A stretch of 32,655 nucleotides of DNA from Hymenoscyphus infarciens (lineage: Eukaryota > Ascomycota > Leotiomycetes > Helotiales > Helotiaceae), in assembly GCA_001414345.1 (NCBI GenBank), contig LLCB01000467.1:1-32655 (forward strand), written 5' to 3'. The notes under the pieces were generated by a model. The model was not told the DNA's origin, did not search any database, and saw only the letters and a program-made list of their open reading frames with translations. The position numbers and the translations under genes were made by a program. Shown here piece after piece: positions 9,951 through 19,399 of this stretch (its first letter is position 1; every line of letters starts with the position of its first letter).

Positions 9951-10323
9951 CTAAAAATAAGTTAGCGTATAAAGTAATACTAAAGTAGCTTAGGTATTCT
10001 TATAGTTTATTTATATTATTTAAATAAGAAAGAAAAGAAGAAAAGATATTAAATTTAAAGAAGAGTTAGTTATTAATATAAGTTATATAATAATAGCTAG
10101 CTTCCTTTAATTATTATTAGTTACTTAACTACTATTATTATTAATAGAAGTAAATAATAAGATCTATTATTATATCTATAGCCTTCTAACTCTTATATAA
10201 CCTATTTCTTTTATTCTATCTATTATCGCTTAATATAATAATAAATAATATAATACTATACTAATATTCTACTAATTATACTACTAAGTCTTAAGAATAA
10301 GCCTTTATTTTAAGAAGAGAGAA

Positions 10324-10669
10324 TATAATAGCTAGCTATTAGATAATAAGTAAGAGTACGTAGGAGTTTATATTAAGAGTTTATATAGAAGAGTTTATAT
10401 TAATCTAAAGAGTATATAAATAGTTTTAGACCTAGAGAGTTTAGCTTTATCTATAACGAACTCTATAGATTATAGAATCTATATTATTAGCGCTTTAGAT
10501 CTTACTACTATCTAAACTCCTATATATAGATAGCCTATCTCTTTCTTACTTAGAAAGACCTAATTTAGGAATTTCCTTTATATTAGAGCCTAGTATTCTA
10601 TATATTTTAATCTTTTAAACGTACTTCTATATATCTCTTTTTTAGTAGTATATATTTCGTATTATTATA
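10324..10669 (+). repeat. 3' LTR of Gypsy-B
   Basis: It starts TATAATAG right after the purine tract and ends CGTATTATTATA. It shares the ATATTAGAGCCTAGTAT block and the tail with the LTRs of Gypsy-A and Gypsy-1. At 346 bp it is shorter than the 458-bp Gypsy-1 LTR, so it belongs to a different subfamily. The next five bases, CTTAC, should be one target-site copy. Confidence 0.7.
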
Positions 10670-10939
10670 CTTACTTTTAGAGATACTCTTAAGTTTTATA
10701 GTAGACTTCTTTCTAATTTAAGGCTTCTAGAGCTTAGCTTAAGATATAATAGTATTTTAGTTATAGCTATATTTACTATAAAAGATACTATTAATAAGCT
10801 TTCTATAAGTAAGATAAAAAGACATAGTAGTAATAGTATATAGAAGAGAATTATAAATCTTTAAGTATTTAAAAGTAGTAATAAGAGAATAATAGTAGAT
10901 TCTAGATTATATAGTATATAAAAGCGAGAATCTTAAATT

Positions 10940-11345
10940 ATATCCTTTTAATAACTATAACTTCTATAATAATTAAATATATATACTTTTAGTATATATA
11001 AATAGCTTTAATATATAATCTATACTTTTTAAAATAGTATATACTTTAAAAGACGATAGCGTAGTTATATTAATATTTAGACGCTAAAATATCTAAAATA
11101 TCTAAGAGAGTTACTAATAGCTACTATAGAGGACTTTAAATCGTATCTTTTTAATAACTATAATACTATGATTTATTATATATATATACCTTTAATACAC
11201 CTAAATAGTCTTATTATATAATTCTCTTAACTTCGAAGTATAATTAAGTATAAGAGGTAGTAGTAGAGTACGTCGAATTATAATATATTTAGACGTTAAA
11301 AGTCGATTTTCTAAAACATCCGAGAGTCGCTAATAGCTACTATAT
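10940..11345. repeat. Diverged tandem duplication, period about 203-212 bp
   Basis: The words AATAACTATAA (10,950 and 11,153), TTTAGACG (11,076 and 11,288) and GCTAATAGCTACTATA or near variants recur in the same order with an offset of 203-212 bp. Differences are largely C/T and G/A. A locally duplicated pair like this is itself a RIP target. Confidence 0.6.
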
Positions 11346-11420
11346 TAGTATAGAGAGTCGGACAGCGGCCTAGCTATAGCGCTAAGAGAGCAAAGGCTAA
11401 ATAGTAGCCGATTCGGCGCT

Positions 11421-11456
11421 AGTACACCTAGTATACCTAGTACACCTAGTATAAGG
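11421..11456. repeat. Four-unit 9-bp tandem array
   Basis: The unit AGTACACCT repeats as AGTACACCT, AGTATACCT, AGTACACCT, AGTATAAGG. The second unit differs only by a CA-to-TA change, a single RIP-type mutation caught within a short array. Confidence 0.75.
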
Positions 11457-11800
11457 CTATTCTACTAGTATCTAAAAGTTTTTCGTAATATAGAGAGTAG
11501 ACGAGAAGAGAGAAAAGAAGAGATTAGAGCTAGACGTCTTTTATCTACTATACTACTTTTAGTATTTTATTTAACTTTTCTTATATTTTCACTCTATTTT
11601 AGAAAAGACGTCTACTATAAGTAAGGTGTAAACGCTCGATATAATCTCCTATCTTACGATCTCTTCTCCTTCTTCTTCTTCTTCGACACTATAGTAATAT
11701 CAAGTTAGAGGTAGAAGTAGCGAAGAAGCGTAGAAGCGTAGAAGTATAGAAGATTAGAAGCCTAAGAGCTATATAGAACCTTGAAAGAGTATTAGATATA

Positions 11801-12810
11801 TATATGCTTAGAAAATAGCGACAGCAAAGTCCTGTTGAAAGTGCTTAATAAATGATTTATAATCAAAACTTTATAATCGGTAAGCCTATTCCTTGTTCTC
11901 CGTTCTATATAATCTACTAATATGTTGAATTTCATAAGACAGACTTCATTACTAGAAAGAAGCTAATATATATAAATATATATTCATAGATAAGCTAGTC
12001 ATAGCCTCTGTCTCTAATGCTTAGAGTGAATAATAACCAGTATTACGCGTTATATTGCTTTCACCGATAAAGCGTAAGAAGCTAAATCTTTATTTGATTT
12101 GATCAGCCTTCACTTGAAGCAGCGAGAACGAAACTGTCTCTCTGGAAAAAGAAAGCTGGAAACAGATAATATTTATTGCTTTTCGTCATATACACGCATT
12201 TGAGGCTATTTTGTGAATTTTTGTTTTTGCTGGCTGGCTTCAAGTATCTCACACTGAACTCTCTTCCATGCATTTCTGGGCCAATAAGGAGGCTCCGCGA
12301 GCATCTCACTAATATAAGGGTGAAAAGAGTGAGTACTGTCGGTCGCCTTAAGTGAGGTCACTCGGCTGATCAAAAGAAGCCGCCACAAATACAAGAAAGA
12401 ACAAGCTAAAAAGCAACAAATAAAAGACCATAGGTAGCATAAACAGCAAAGCAACGCAGTCATGATAGGGAAATTTGCCTACAAACCCGTAGGGATCTTC
12501 CAAAGGCTACTAAGCCAGGAGAGGGGGAGCCCTGCCCGTCAAAAAAAGCCTATTCAAAAGGTATCGCTTCCGATGGCTCAAGGTAAAATACCCCTTAAAA
12601 GGATAGAATAGAGGTTACTCGGTACGAGAGGGGAGGTTTTATATGCCCCCCTGCTTATTGAGCTAATTCCTCAATTCACTATAAACCCTTTTTATATACT
12701 TAGACATCATAAATAAACCTCGATTCACAGATTTGCTCATTCACACCACCTTCCTCACAAATATGATTCAGGCCCCTTGATTATTCACAAAGGGTATCGC
12801 TCTCTCTCAC
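11801..12810. other. Upstream part of the gene island, no supported gene
   Basis: Composition returns to normal here, with plenty of CA and TG. Minus-strand frames of 85 codons (12,206-12,463, hydrophobic start) and 68 codons (12,103-12,309) overlap each other, and a 44-codon plus-strand frame starts at 12,462. None has a recognisable domain. A short similar pair, AAAGGTATCGCTTCC near 12,557 and AAGGGTATCGCTCTC near 12,790, lies upstream of the gene. This is most likely intergenic sequence with remnants. Confidence 0.5.
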
Positions 12811-12843
12811 AATCACTGATCCCTCTTCTGAAAACTATAAATA
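12811..12843 (+). promoter_or_regulatory. Putative core promoter of the island gene
   Basis: A CT-rich tract (TCTCTCTCAC, 12,811-12,820) is followed by a TATA-box match, TATAAATA, at 12,836-12,843. A start of transcription 30-40 bp downstream would give a 5' leader of about 145 bases before the ATG at 13,020. It would also leave the ATG at 12,856 outside the transcript. Confidence 0.5.
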
Positions 12844-13019
12844 CCCTGAATCTCGATGGGTTCTATCAAAAACAACAATTATCTTCTAAAAATTCTACAA
12901 ATCTCTGAAACCACCACAGCTCTACACGATCCTTTAAATTTGGCCTTTAGCTGTCTCCAACCTTGGCTTCTTAAAACCCATTACCTCTTAATACACCTAC
13001 CCCACCTACAATCTTCAAC

Positions 13020-14291
13020 ATGTCTGGAAGAAAGCGCGTCAGTTCAGACACTGCATCAGGACCTCCTCCCAATCGGCGGTATGAAGGACAAAGAAGCACT
13101 GCAGCTCCAAGAAACCATATGGACGATGTGACTGGCAGTATGCAGGAAGTGAGCATTGGAGCAATAAGTGGCGGTCCGTTAGGCCAAACGCCACCGGGAC
13201 TTTATACGAATCCAAGTTACTGGTCTACGACACGTTACCCAAGCCCCAGCGCCACAGCTGCTGTTGCAGGCCCAATTGGACAACAAACTGGTCATACGTC
13301 AAGCGGCCCAAGCCTGAGTGGAGGTCATAGTGCCCCATCTTCAGCTTTGGTTCCAGGGCAGAACCAGAGCAGTGCTGTCTCTCAAGAAGGTACAGACGTA
13401 CCTAGAGGAAGTCACGAGACTAACTGGAATCAAGAAGAGCTCTCCAATGCTAGAGGGTATTGGATGCTGTTTACGGATGGCAGATATAAATCGTCAGTGC
13501 TTGAAGATTTTATGAAACTTTGGATGCCGGTGGGAACACATCGACAGTACACTCACCAGAATCTCTCATTCATACAGAGGAATTCAAAAAAGAAGGGTAC
13601 TTGGGATACTATACCTTTCCCGCACAATCGAGTCGTTCAATGGCAGTTGTGGAGGAAGCAGACCAAAAAGCCCTATGGAAAGGAAGTGACCGCGTCCAAT
13701 GAAAATGACACAAACGATGAGTTAGCATACCCACAACACGAGAAATCCGAAGTTTATCAACGAGACATGACGAGCGGAATTTTCAGGGAAGAAACATATG
13801 ACGATCCCGATATCAGCACGAAGATGAAACTTTTGGCCGCTCACAAAACCTATGTCCTTTTCCTGCGAGAAGGGCGTCATGCTTGGAGTAAATTGGGGGG
13901 ACATATGTTCTTGTGCGATCAAATCAAGCCCAAAGAACCATTGACGCCTGAACTTTTGGACAAAAATGTGAACAATGCTATGAATCATATGTTATATCCT
14001 AGGGCTCAGGTTCCTATTGAAAAAATAATTGCTTGGGAGCGTCTGCAAGAAGCAGCCAACGAGACATACGGAGAGACAGAGCGGTTTCCAAAATTCGAAA
14101 AGACAGAGTTGTTTAGAGAGTTGGAAAAAGCACGAAACGCCGTAGAAGCAGGCTCAAGCCAGACACAGCATGCGCCAGATGAAATGCGATCCCTAGTGCC
14201 CCGAGATCAGCTGCCTTTCTCTGGTACCCAAAGGCCTAATACTGTGGAAGGCAAAAATCTGAGTGCTCTCGATAAAAACTTCAACTCTTGA
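13020..14291 (+). CDS. Uncharacterised 423-residue protein, the only intact gene
   Basis: An uninterrupted frame of 423 codons starts at an ATG in good fungal context (CAACATG) and ends in TGA. I do not recognise the protein and assign no function. Residues 1-140 are rich in Ser, Gly, Pro, Thr and Gln and look disordered, with a small basic patch (Gly-Arg-Lys-Arg) at residues 3-6. Residues about 145-390 are charged and Trp/Tyr-containing and look folded, with a Trp-Asn-Gln-Glu-Glu-Leu start, several Trp residues (around 195-215) and a helical Glu/Lys-rich end. There is a single Cys (about residue 298), no signal peptide and no membrane segment, so a classical secreted Cys-rich effector is unlikely. 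Codon use and dinucleotides are normal, so it has escaped RIP. No intron is needed. Confidence 0.85.
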   Translation: MSGRKRVSSDTASGPPPNRRYEGQRSTAAPRNHMDDVTGSMQEVSIGAISGGPLGQTPPGLYTNPSYWSTTRYPSPSATAAVAGPIGQQTGHTSSGPSLSGGHSAPSSALVPGQNQSSAVSQEGTDVPRGSHETNWNQEELSNARGYWMLFTDGRYKSSVLEDFMKLWMPVGTHRQYTHQNLSFIQRNSKKKGTWDTIPFPHNRVVQWQLWRKQTKKPYGKEVTASNENDTNDELAYPQHEKSEVYQRDMTSGIFREETYDDPDISTKMKLLAAHKTYVLFLREGRHAWSKLGGHMFLCDQIKPKEPLTPELLDKNVNNAMNHMLYPRAQVPIEKIIAWERLQEAANETYGETERFPKFEKTELFRELEKARNAVEAGSSQTQHAPDEMRSLVPRDQLPFSGTQRPNTVEGKNLSALDKNFNS

Positions 14292-14620
14292 GGAAAGCAT
14301 CGTCTTTAGACTGCTACTCATGATTCACCATCCTAACCTTATCTTTGTCTGCGTTGTATTCTTTTACCGAGTCAAAAAGCGTTGTTTTCATGATAAAAAA
14401 GAAAAAAGATCACAAAAAAAGTAAAAATGCGCAGACTCTTTGATTCTGCTATCCGCTGAGAGTTACGTGTTCTATACTCTTACCTGTACTTTACCTTAAA
14501 ATAGACAATTAATCGATGATTTTACACAATCTTTTGAAGAATGTTTCTAAGAAGCGACTTGAAGAAAAATCATAAGAGAGCGTGACTTTGCTCTAGACAC
14601 CCTTAGTATAAAACTTATCT
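14292..14620. other. 3' flank of the island gene
   Basis: Normal-composition sequence follows the stop codon, with A-rich runs (AAAAAAGAAAAAAG around 14,395-14,408) that could take part in 3'-end formation. No clear AATAAA signal and no second gene were seen. The border to RIP-mutated DNA lies near 14,600-14,625. Confidence 0.5.
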
Positions 14621-15550
14621 ACTACCACGCTAGGTATAAAAGAATAATATTATATAAATAAAACTTTAATTAATTCTCTATTACTTTTAGTATACTATAG
14701 CCTTTTCTCTATACTTAATAATATTCTTAAGCTTTATAATTAGCTTTATTATAAACTATCTATAATAGTAATAATAGATTATACTATTCTATTCCAACGC
14801 TAGCAGAGGCCCCTAGTGTGCTAAGAGCGCTACTAAGTAATTCGCTCTCTTAACCTCTTATTTACTCTACTAGAATTATTTTAAAATCTTTTTATATTAT
14901 ATATATAAATTATTATATTTCTAATTACTAATACTCTTAAAACAATAGATATAACTTAGATAGTTATTTAAAAGTATCTAAAAACACTTAAATATATACT
15001 TAACTAGTTAAACTAATAAAAATAATTAAATATTAACTTCTTTAAAAAGTAAAAGAATAATCTTAGTTTTATCTTCTTAAAGTATCTCTTAACTTTTAAA
15101 CATATTCTCTATACTATTAGTATAAGACTTATATCTTTTCTCTAAAGAGCTAGCTCTCTAGACTCTCTAGTAGAAGAGACACTTTTCTATATCTACTTAC
15201 TAGAAGTAGACGTATTCTATATATAAAAGTAAATAAATTTAAGCCTTTTTACTTCTTTAATATAAATAGTATATTATATCTAAATTAGTTTATTACTAAA
15301 TTTGAATTTATATTTAGTTTTATACTTCTAATCTTTAATCTAAGAGAAATCTTAACTCTTCTAACGCTTAAGTATATAAATAGCTTAAGACTTTCTATTC
15401 TCTTTTATAAAAGGTTAATCTCTTAAATAATCCTAGGAGTCTCTTATAATAGTATAAAAAGTTATTTAAGTATACTACTTTAGATAGAATCTTACTATCT
15501 AAGAAGGTGTTTAATAATTTATAACTTTATCTCTTAAATATATAAAGTAT
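14621..15550. other. RIP-mutated DNA left of Copia-3, family unknown
   Basis: The sequence is AT-rich with a plus-strand frame of moderate stop density between about 15,040 and 15,540, suggesting a damaged coding region, but no motif could be named. A short patch at 14,794-14,830 keeps GCAGAGG and AGTGTGC, unlike its surroundings. The Copia-3 LTR at 15,551 seems to interrupt this host element. Confidence 0.45.
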
Positions 15551-15927
15551 TATTAGTATTAGGTAATAATTACCTTATTTACTAATAGGCTTTAGATTTA
15601 AACCTTAGTCTATACTAGTTCTTTCTAGTATTATCTAGAAGATTCAGTTATATTCTCGATTATAGTTAAGTAAACACGTAATCTCTAGAACCTTCTAGTA
15701 ACCTCTTTAATTTATAAGCTATAGAAGCTTCTAGTATTTACTCTAGAAGTAAATATAGCTCTCTTCTATCTTTTAGTTAGAAATTAAGTTAAAAGTCAAA
15801 ATTTACTAAGTCTTTTATACTTATACTTCGACTTCTTAGAAACGTAGTTTAGTAATTACCTAATCTACTCTATACTGCTTTAACTTACGTACTTCTAACC
15901 TACTCTATACGTATATAACCTCTTATA
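15551..15927 (+). repeat. 5' LTR of Copia-3
   Basis: This 377-bp block runs from TATTAGTATTAGG to ACCTCTTATA and is the inverted match of the solo LTR at 7,231-7,630. It is followed directly by a tRNA-like primer-binding site, which marks it as a 5' LTR of a plus-strand element. The termini carry TA where TG and CA are usual, as expected after RIP. The preceding bases AGTAT would be the left target-site copy. Confidence 0.75.
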
Positions 15928-15938
15928 GGTTATAAGCC
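15928..15938 (+). other. Primer-binding site, initiator tRNA-Met half
   Basis: GGTTATAAGCC immediately follows the LTR. The complement of the fungal initiator tRNA-Met anticodon stem-loop reads GGTTATGAGCCC, so the match is complete except for one G-to-A change of RIP type. Copia elements such as Drosophila copia prime from this half-tRNA instead of from the tRNA 3' end. Confidence 0.65.
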
Positions 15939-15969
15939 TTATCTTAGTAAACTTAGCCGCTCGGGCTTA

Positions 15970-16483
15970 TTAGCTTTTTAGTTCTACTTACTAGCTACTA
16001 GCTCTATCTCTCTACTTTATCTACTAATTATATCCCTCTATTCTAAAAAGCCGCTCTAGCGTCTAAGAGACTTTAGTAATTTTTTTAGTAAGACTAACAA
16101 CTATAGCCGATTTTAAGACTATGTTTCTACTCTCTCTACTTTCTCTACTAATAATACTCTATTAAGCTTATTATATACTTTTTAAATAAATTAGAAGAAG
16201 ACATTTCTAGCTAACTATATATAAGCTTAATAGCTTTTAAATTAGTTATAGTATACTCTTATAAAGTTAGTATAAAGTGAGGAAAAGAATTAGATATATT
16301 AGATATAAGAGTTTTCACTATTATCTACTTAAACACTTCTTAATTAGACTACCTTAGGAAGTCTCTATAAAGCCTAGTTCTTAGTAGATTATAGAGTAAG
16401 ATTAGTGCTTTCTTTTAAGTCTACTTTTATTTTAATAGCTCTTAAAACAAGCTTAATACACTGATTTTTAGATAGAGGGTTTC
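15970..16483 (+). pseudogene. Copia-3 gag, first part (RIP-damaged)
   Basis: A plus-strand frame with few stops runs up to the hAT-like insertion. Near its end it reads Asp-Ile-Leu-Asp-Ile-Arg-Val-Phe and, later, Asn-Lys-Leu-Asn-Thr. With one copy of the 8-bp target duplication kept, the frame continues without a shift at 25,183. The assignment to gag rests on position after the primer site, not on a motif. Confidence 0.45.
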
Positions 16484-17265
16484 GTTTAAGTTAGTATAGT
16501 CGATAGTATTTATAATATTATACTACTACGATATATTATTAGAAACTCACTTTAATACGTACTATTTATACCTTTTAAATACTACGATATCTAATAATAT
16601 TATCCTTTATATTATTAGTATTTTAATCGATATTATAATAATATCGTAGTATTACTAAGTCTAAATATTTAAGCTTTTTACTCTGGATTTTAACTTTACT
16701 TCTTTTTAGTCTTATCTTTTAAAACTATATAGTATAACGTATAGTATAGAAAATATAGTACTAAATAGCTAGAATTATTAATCTATTTAAATAGAGTATT
16801 TTAAAAAAAGAATTATATAAATAGCTCTTAAACTAATCCGAGTAATATAAAGTGATAAATATAGTCTATATAAGCGGAAAATATATCTAAAAATCTATTA
16901 ATACTAAGTACTAATTCGACGATAATAATATTAGATTAATAGCTAGAATAAATATAAAAACTAGTATATTAAATTTATTGAATTTTACTCTTTAATTATA
17001 TATAAAGATTAACTAAATCGATGAATAAAAAATTATTTAGTCTAAATACTAGCTAAATTATATATATAATTCTATAAAACGATTATATTAGTTTAAAAAA
17101 ATAAAGCTAAGCTTTCTAGTATACGCTTAATCTTTATTTAATAATTTAATAAAGTATATAATACGAAGCTTAGTAATAAGTAAGTGATAAAAGAGTATAT
17201 AGAAAAAGTATAAATAGTCTTATTTTAAGAAAAAGTAAGTTTTAGCGCTTATAAGTTATTAAAAG

Positions 17266-17440
17266 TATAGCGATTATAGAAGCTATATTAAGAGTATAGA
17301 ATAAGTAAAGTGAAGTTAAAGTAGATGCTTAATTCTTAGAACTATAGAGGAGAGTATAAGGCTTTAAATACTATACTCCTTACTTAAAAGGTAGAGATTA
17401 TTAAGTAATCTTTTATCTAATCTACCTTTATTCTATAATA
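17266..17440 (-). repeat. 3' LTR of Copia-2
   Basis: This is identical in length to its partner. A hand alignment finds 12 differences in 175 positions, every one a transition. On the minus strand the adjoining internal sequence ends TTTAAGAGGTA, a weak polypurine tract. The terminal sequences are TATTATAG and CGCTATA on the minus strand, RIP-altered forms of TG...CA. Confidence 0.88.
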
Positions 17441-17701
17441 TACCTCTTAAATAACCTTTCTTAATTAAGAAAGCGTCGTTTACTATATATATAGATTTAA
17501 TAACCTAAACTCTTTCTTTCTTTTTATAACTTCCTTAAAACTCTTCTACTACTACTAAACTACTATAGTATACGCTACTTAATAAAAGACTATAGTATAA
17601 AGCTTATATTTACCTTTTTTAAGCTCTTATATTAACTAAAATAGCCTTCTTTCTAGATCTCTTATCTTCTAGATAGTAAGACCTCTATAAATAATAGCTC
17701 T

Positions 17702-19093
17702 ATACTTGTTTATAAGTATTATAAAGCTAAAGTTTATAAAGATAATATTAATAAGAAAGGCGTTAAATATATAATTAATAGATTAGAACCTAGGTATTGT
17801 TCTTTTAAGTATATTAATCTTTATTTTATACTTTTACTAACTATATAAGAATATTAAATATTAAATCCTTTATATATTTCCTCTTCTAGTCTAGTTACGC
17901 CTTAGAGTAGTATACTTAGTAGATTTTATACTATTAACGTCTCTAAGAATAAGCTAGAGAAGTTAGTAGTTATAAGCTCTAATTAATATTAAGTCTTTAA
18001 AGATAGTCTTAAACCTAAAAAACTTCTTAAGAAGCTTCTAGCTATTAATACTAGGCTCTTAAACGAACTTTCTAGTAACAACGTCGAGTACCTAACTATT
18101 AATAGTAAGGGCTTACTTATTATGCCTTTTATTAAGAAAGCTTATTATAATATTTCGAATTTTTAAGAAGCTCTTTATAAGAGCTATATTACTTCTATAA
18201 TAGCTAGTAAATTAACTAGTTACTACTATAATATAGAATCTAAAAAAGTTATATACTATTTTAACTATACTATTAGATACTCTTATAAAGTGTTACTAAG
18301 TATCTATCTCCCTTTTATAATTACTTTAACTAAAAATCTTAAGAAATATTAAACTAATATTAGTAATAAAGTTTATATAAAGCTTTATTTAATTAGTCTT
18401 TTACTTCTTATTTTATTTCTTTAGCTAATTTTATAGATTTAGAAGTAAGAGAAGTTATATAGCGCGATCTATATAAGTCTTAAATAAGGTTTTAAAAGCT
18501 CTTAGTTATCCTTAGTTTTAAACTATACTTATTACTATAAGGAGCTTAATAGTTTTTAAGGTCCTACTTCTAATAATAAACTAGATAGTAATACTCTTAA
18601 GGTTTTAAAGTATAGTAACTATGTTTCTAAGAGTACTCCTTTTATTACTTCTACCTTAAATAGTACTCTATTTATAAGAGCTAATACTCGTAGTTAAGCT
18701 AAGAGCTAGAGTACTTCTTATAAGAGTTCTACTATTTATAATAAAAATAATACCTCTTCTTCTAAGTAGTAAAAGTCTATCTAAAAGCCTTTAAAGGTTC
18801 TTCTAAAGAGCTATTCTAAAAAATCTATTTTAAAGTTTATTTTAAGAAAGACTATTTTAAAGAAAACTACTCTTATAAAGTTAGTTTCTAAGAAGTTGTC
18901 TTCTAAGAAGCTTACTAATAACTATTCTAAGCGTTCTTTAAAGAGTTATAAGTATAAAAAGGATATTTCTAAGAGTAAGGAGTCTAAGGATAATAATAGT
19001 AATAATAAGTTTAATAGTATTAATCTTAATAATACTCTTAATAAAATAGGTATAACACTTACTACTCTTAGTAAAACTATTTTTAAGTATTAG
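17702..19093 (+). pseudogene. Long antisense frame behind pol in Copia-2
   Basis: A single plus-strand frame runs about 464 codons with roughly 20 stops, all TAA or TAG as expected from damaged CAA, CAG or TGG codons, where RIP-mutated non-coding frames carry many more. Its last part is free of stops, including an ATG-started 65-codon stretch (18,896-19,093). The predicted product is rich in Lys, Ser, Asn and Leu, with a strongly basic Ser/Lys tail over the last 100 residues. No family is recognised. It is antisense to gag-pol and lies between RNase H and the 3' LTR. It may be an accessory gene of the element, a captured host gene or a separate nested insertion; no extra target duplication was seen. 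Confidence 0.5.
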
Positions 19094-19399
19094 AAGAAGT
19101 ACTATTAGTTAGTTAGTATACTTTACGTTTATATAGTAGTAGTTAGTTCTTTTAAAACTTTATATTTATATTTAATAGTACTTTTTAAAAGAGTCTTATA
19201 ACACTTAATTACTAAGTATATAATAATTAAATAAATAAATAAAATCTAAAATAAGCTTATAATACTCTTTAAATAATTATAATATAAAAAAGGATAAACT
19301 TCTTAAAAATATATAAGTAAAATAATAAAGTAAAGTATAATAATATATAAAAATAATAGAGAGTGTTATTTACTATTCTAGAAGAGTGTTTTTAACTTA

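Larger units (their letters stand above)
8760..10669 (+). mobile_element. Gypsy-B, 3' end of a chromovirus
   Basis: This partial element consists of a chromodomain segment (8,762-8,935), a long 3' tail (8,936-10,323) and a 3' LTR (10,324-10,669). The tail aligns throughout with the Gypsy-1 tail (31,690 onwards), sharing for instance the run CTAAGATAAAA before AACTAGTA, and with the left window end. A purine-rich tract (AAGAAGAGAGAA, 10,312-10,323) precedes the LTR. Its RT and integrase were not recognised upstream, so the element is truncated or too divergent to follow. Confidence 0.7.
1..11800. other. Left RIP-mutated, AT-rich transposon block
   Basis: The whole stretch is dominated by TA-rich sequence with very few CA or TG dinucleotides, while CT, AG and even CG survive. 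This is the footprint of repeat-induced point mutation, in which duplicated DNA suffers C-to-T changes, mainly at CA, on both strands. Retroelement reading frames can still be followed, with stops where Gln (CAA/CAG) or Trp (TGG) codons would be expected. The block ends fairly sharply near 11,800, where CA, TG and longer GC-balanced runs return. No intact gene was seen in it. Confidence 0.9.
10670..11800. other. Unassigned RIP-mutated DNA bordering the gene island
   Basis: No protein domain was recognised. The stretch holds a diverged tandem duplication (about 10,940-11,345), a 9-bp array (11,421-11,456) and a 12-bp inverted repeat, TAGACGTCTTTT at 11,531-11,542 against 11,603-11,614. RIP is weaker from about 11,340 on: CA-containing words such as GGACAGCGG and GAGCAAAGG survive, so this part may never have been a multi-copy repeat. 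Confidence 0.6.

Noticed and set aside
12206..12463. 85-codon minus-strand frame with a hydrophobic, Cys-rich start, signal-peptide-like
   Set aside because: It overlaps a second minus-strand frame (12,103-12,309), has no recognisable domain and shows no clear promoter or codon pattern. A small secreted protein cannot be excluded, but nothing supports one.
12856..13131. 91-codon plus-strand frame starting at an ATG just after the TATA box
   Set aside because: It overlaps the start of the 423-codon gene in another phase, and its ATG lies within about 15 bases of the TATA box, probably upstream of the transcription start.
13318..13988. Further frames of 60-88 codons inside the 423-codon gene, on both strands
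   Set aside because: They are shadows of the longer frame and show no independent evidence.
14794..14830. Short GC-richer patch as a possible gene remnant or RNA gene
   Set aside because: It is only about 40 bases long, with no frame or structure beyond its surroundings; it is noted as a less-mutated patch only.
16492..17265. Transposase remnant in the left arm of the hAT-like element
   Set aside because: Plus-strand frames near 16,900-17,260 have some open stretches, but no DDE or hAT dimerisation motif could be read, and the element is too short for a full transposase.
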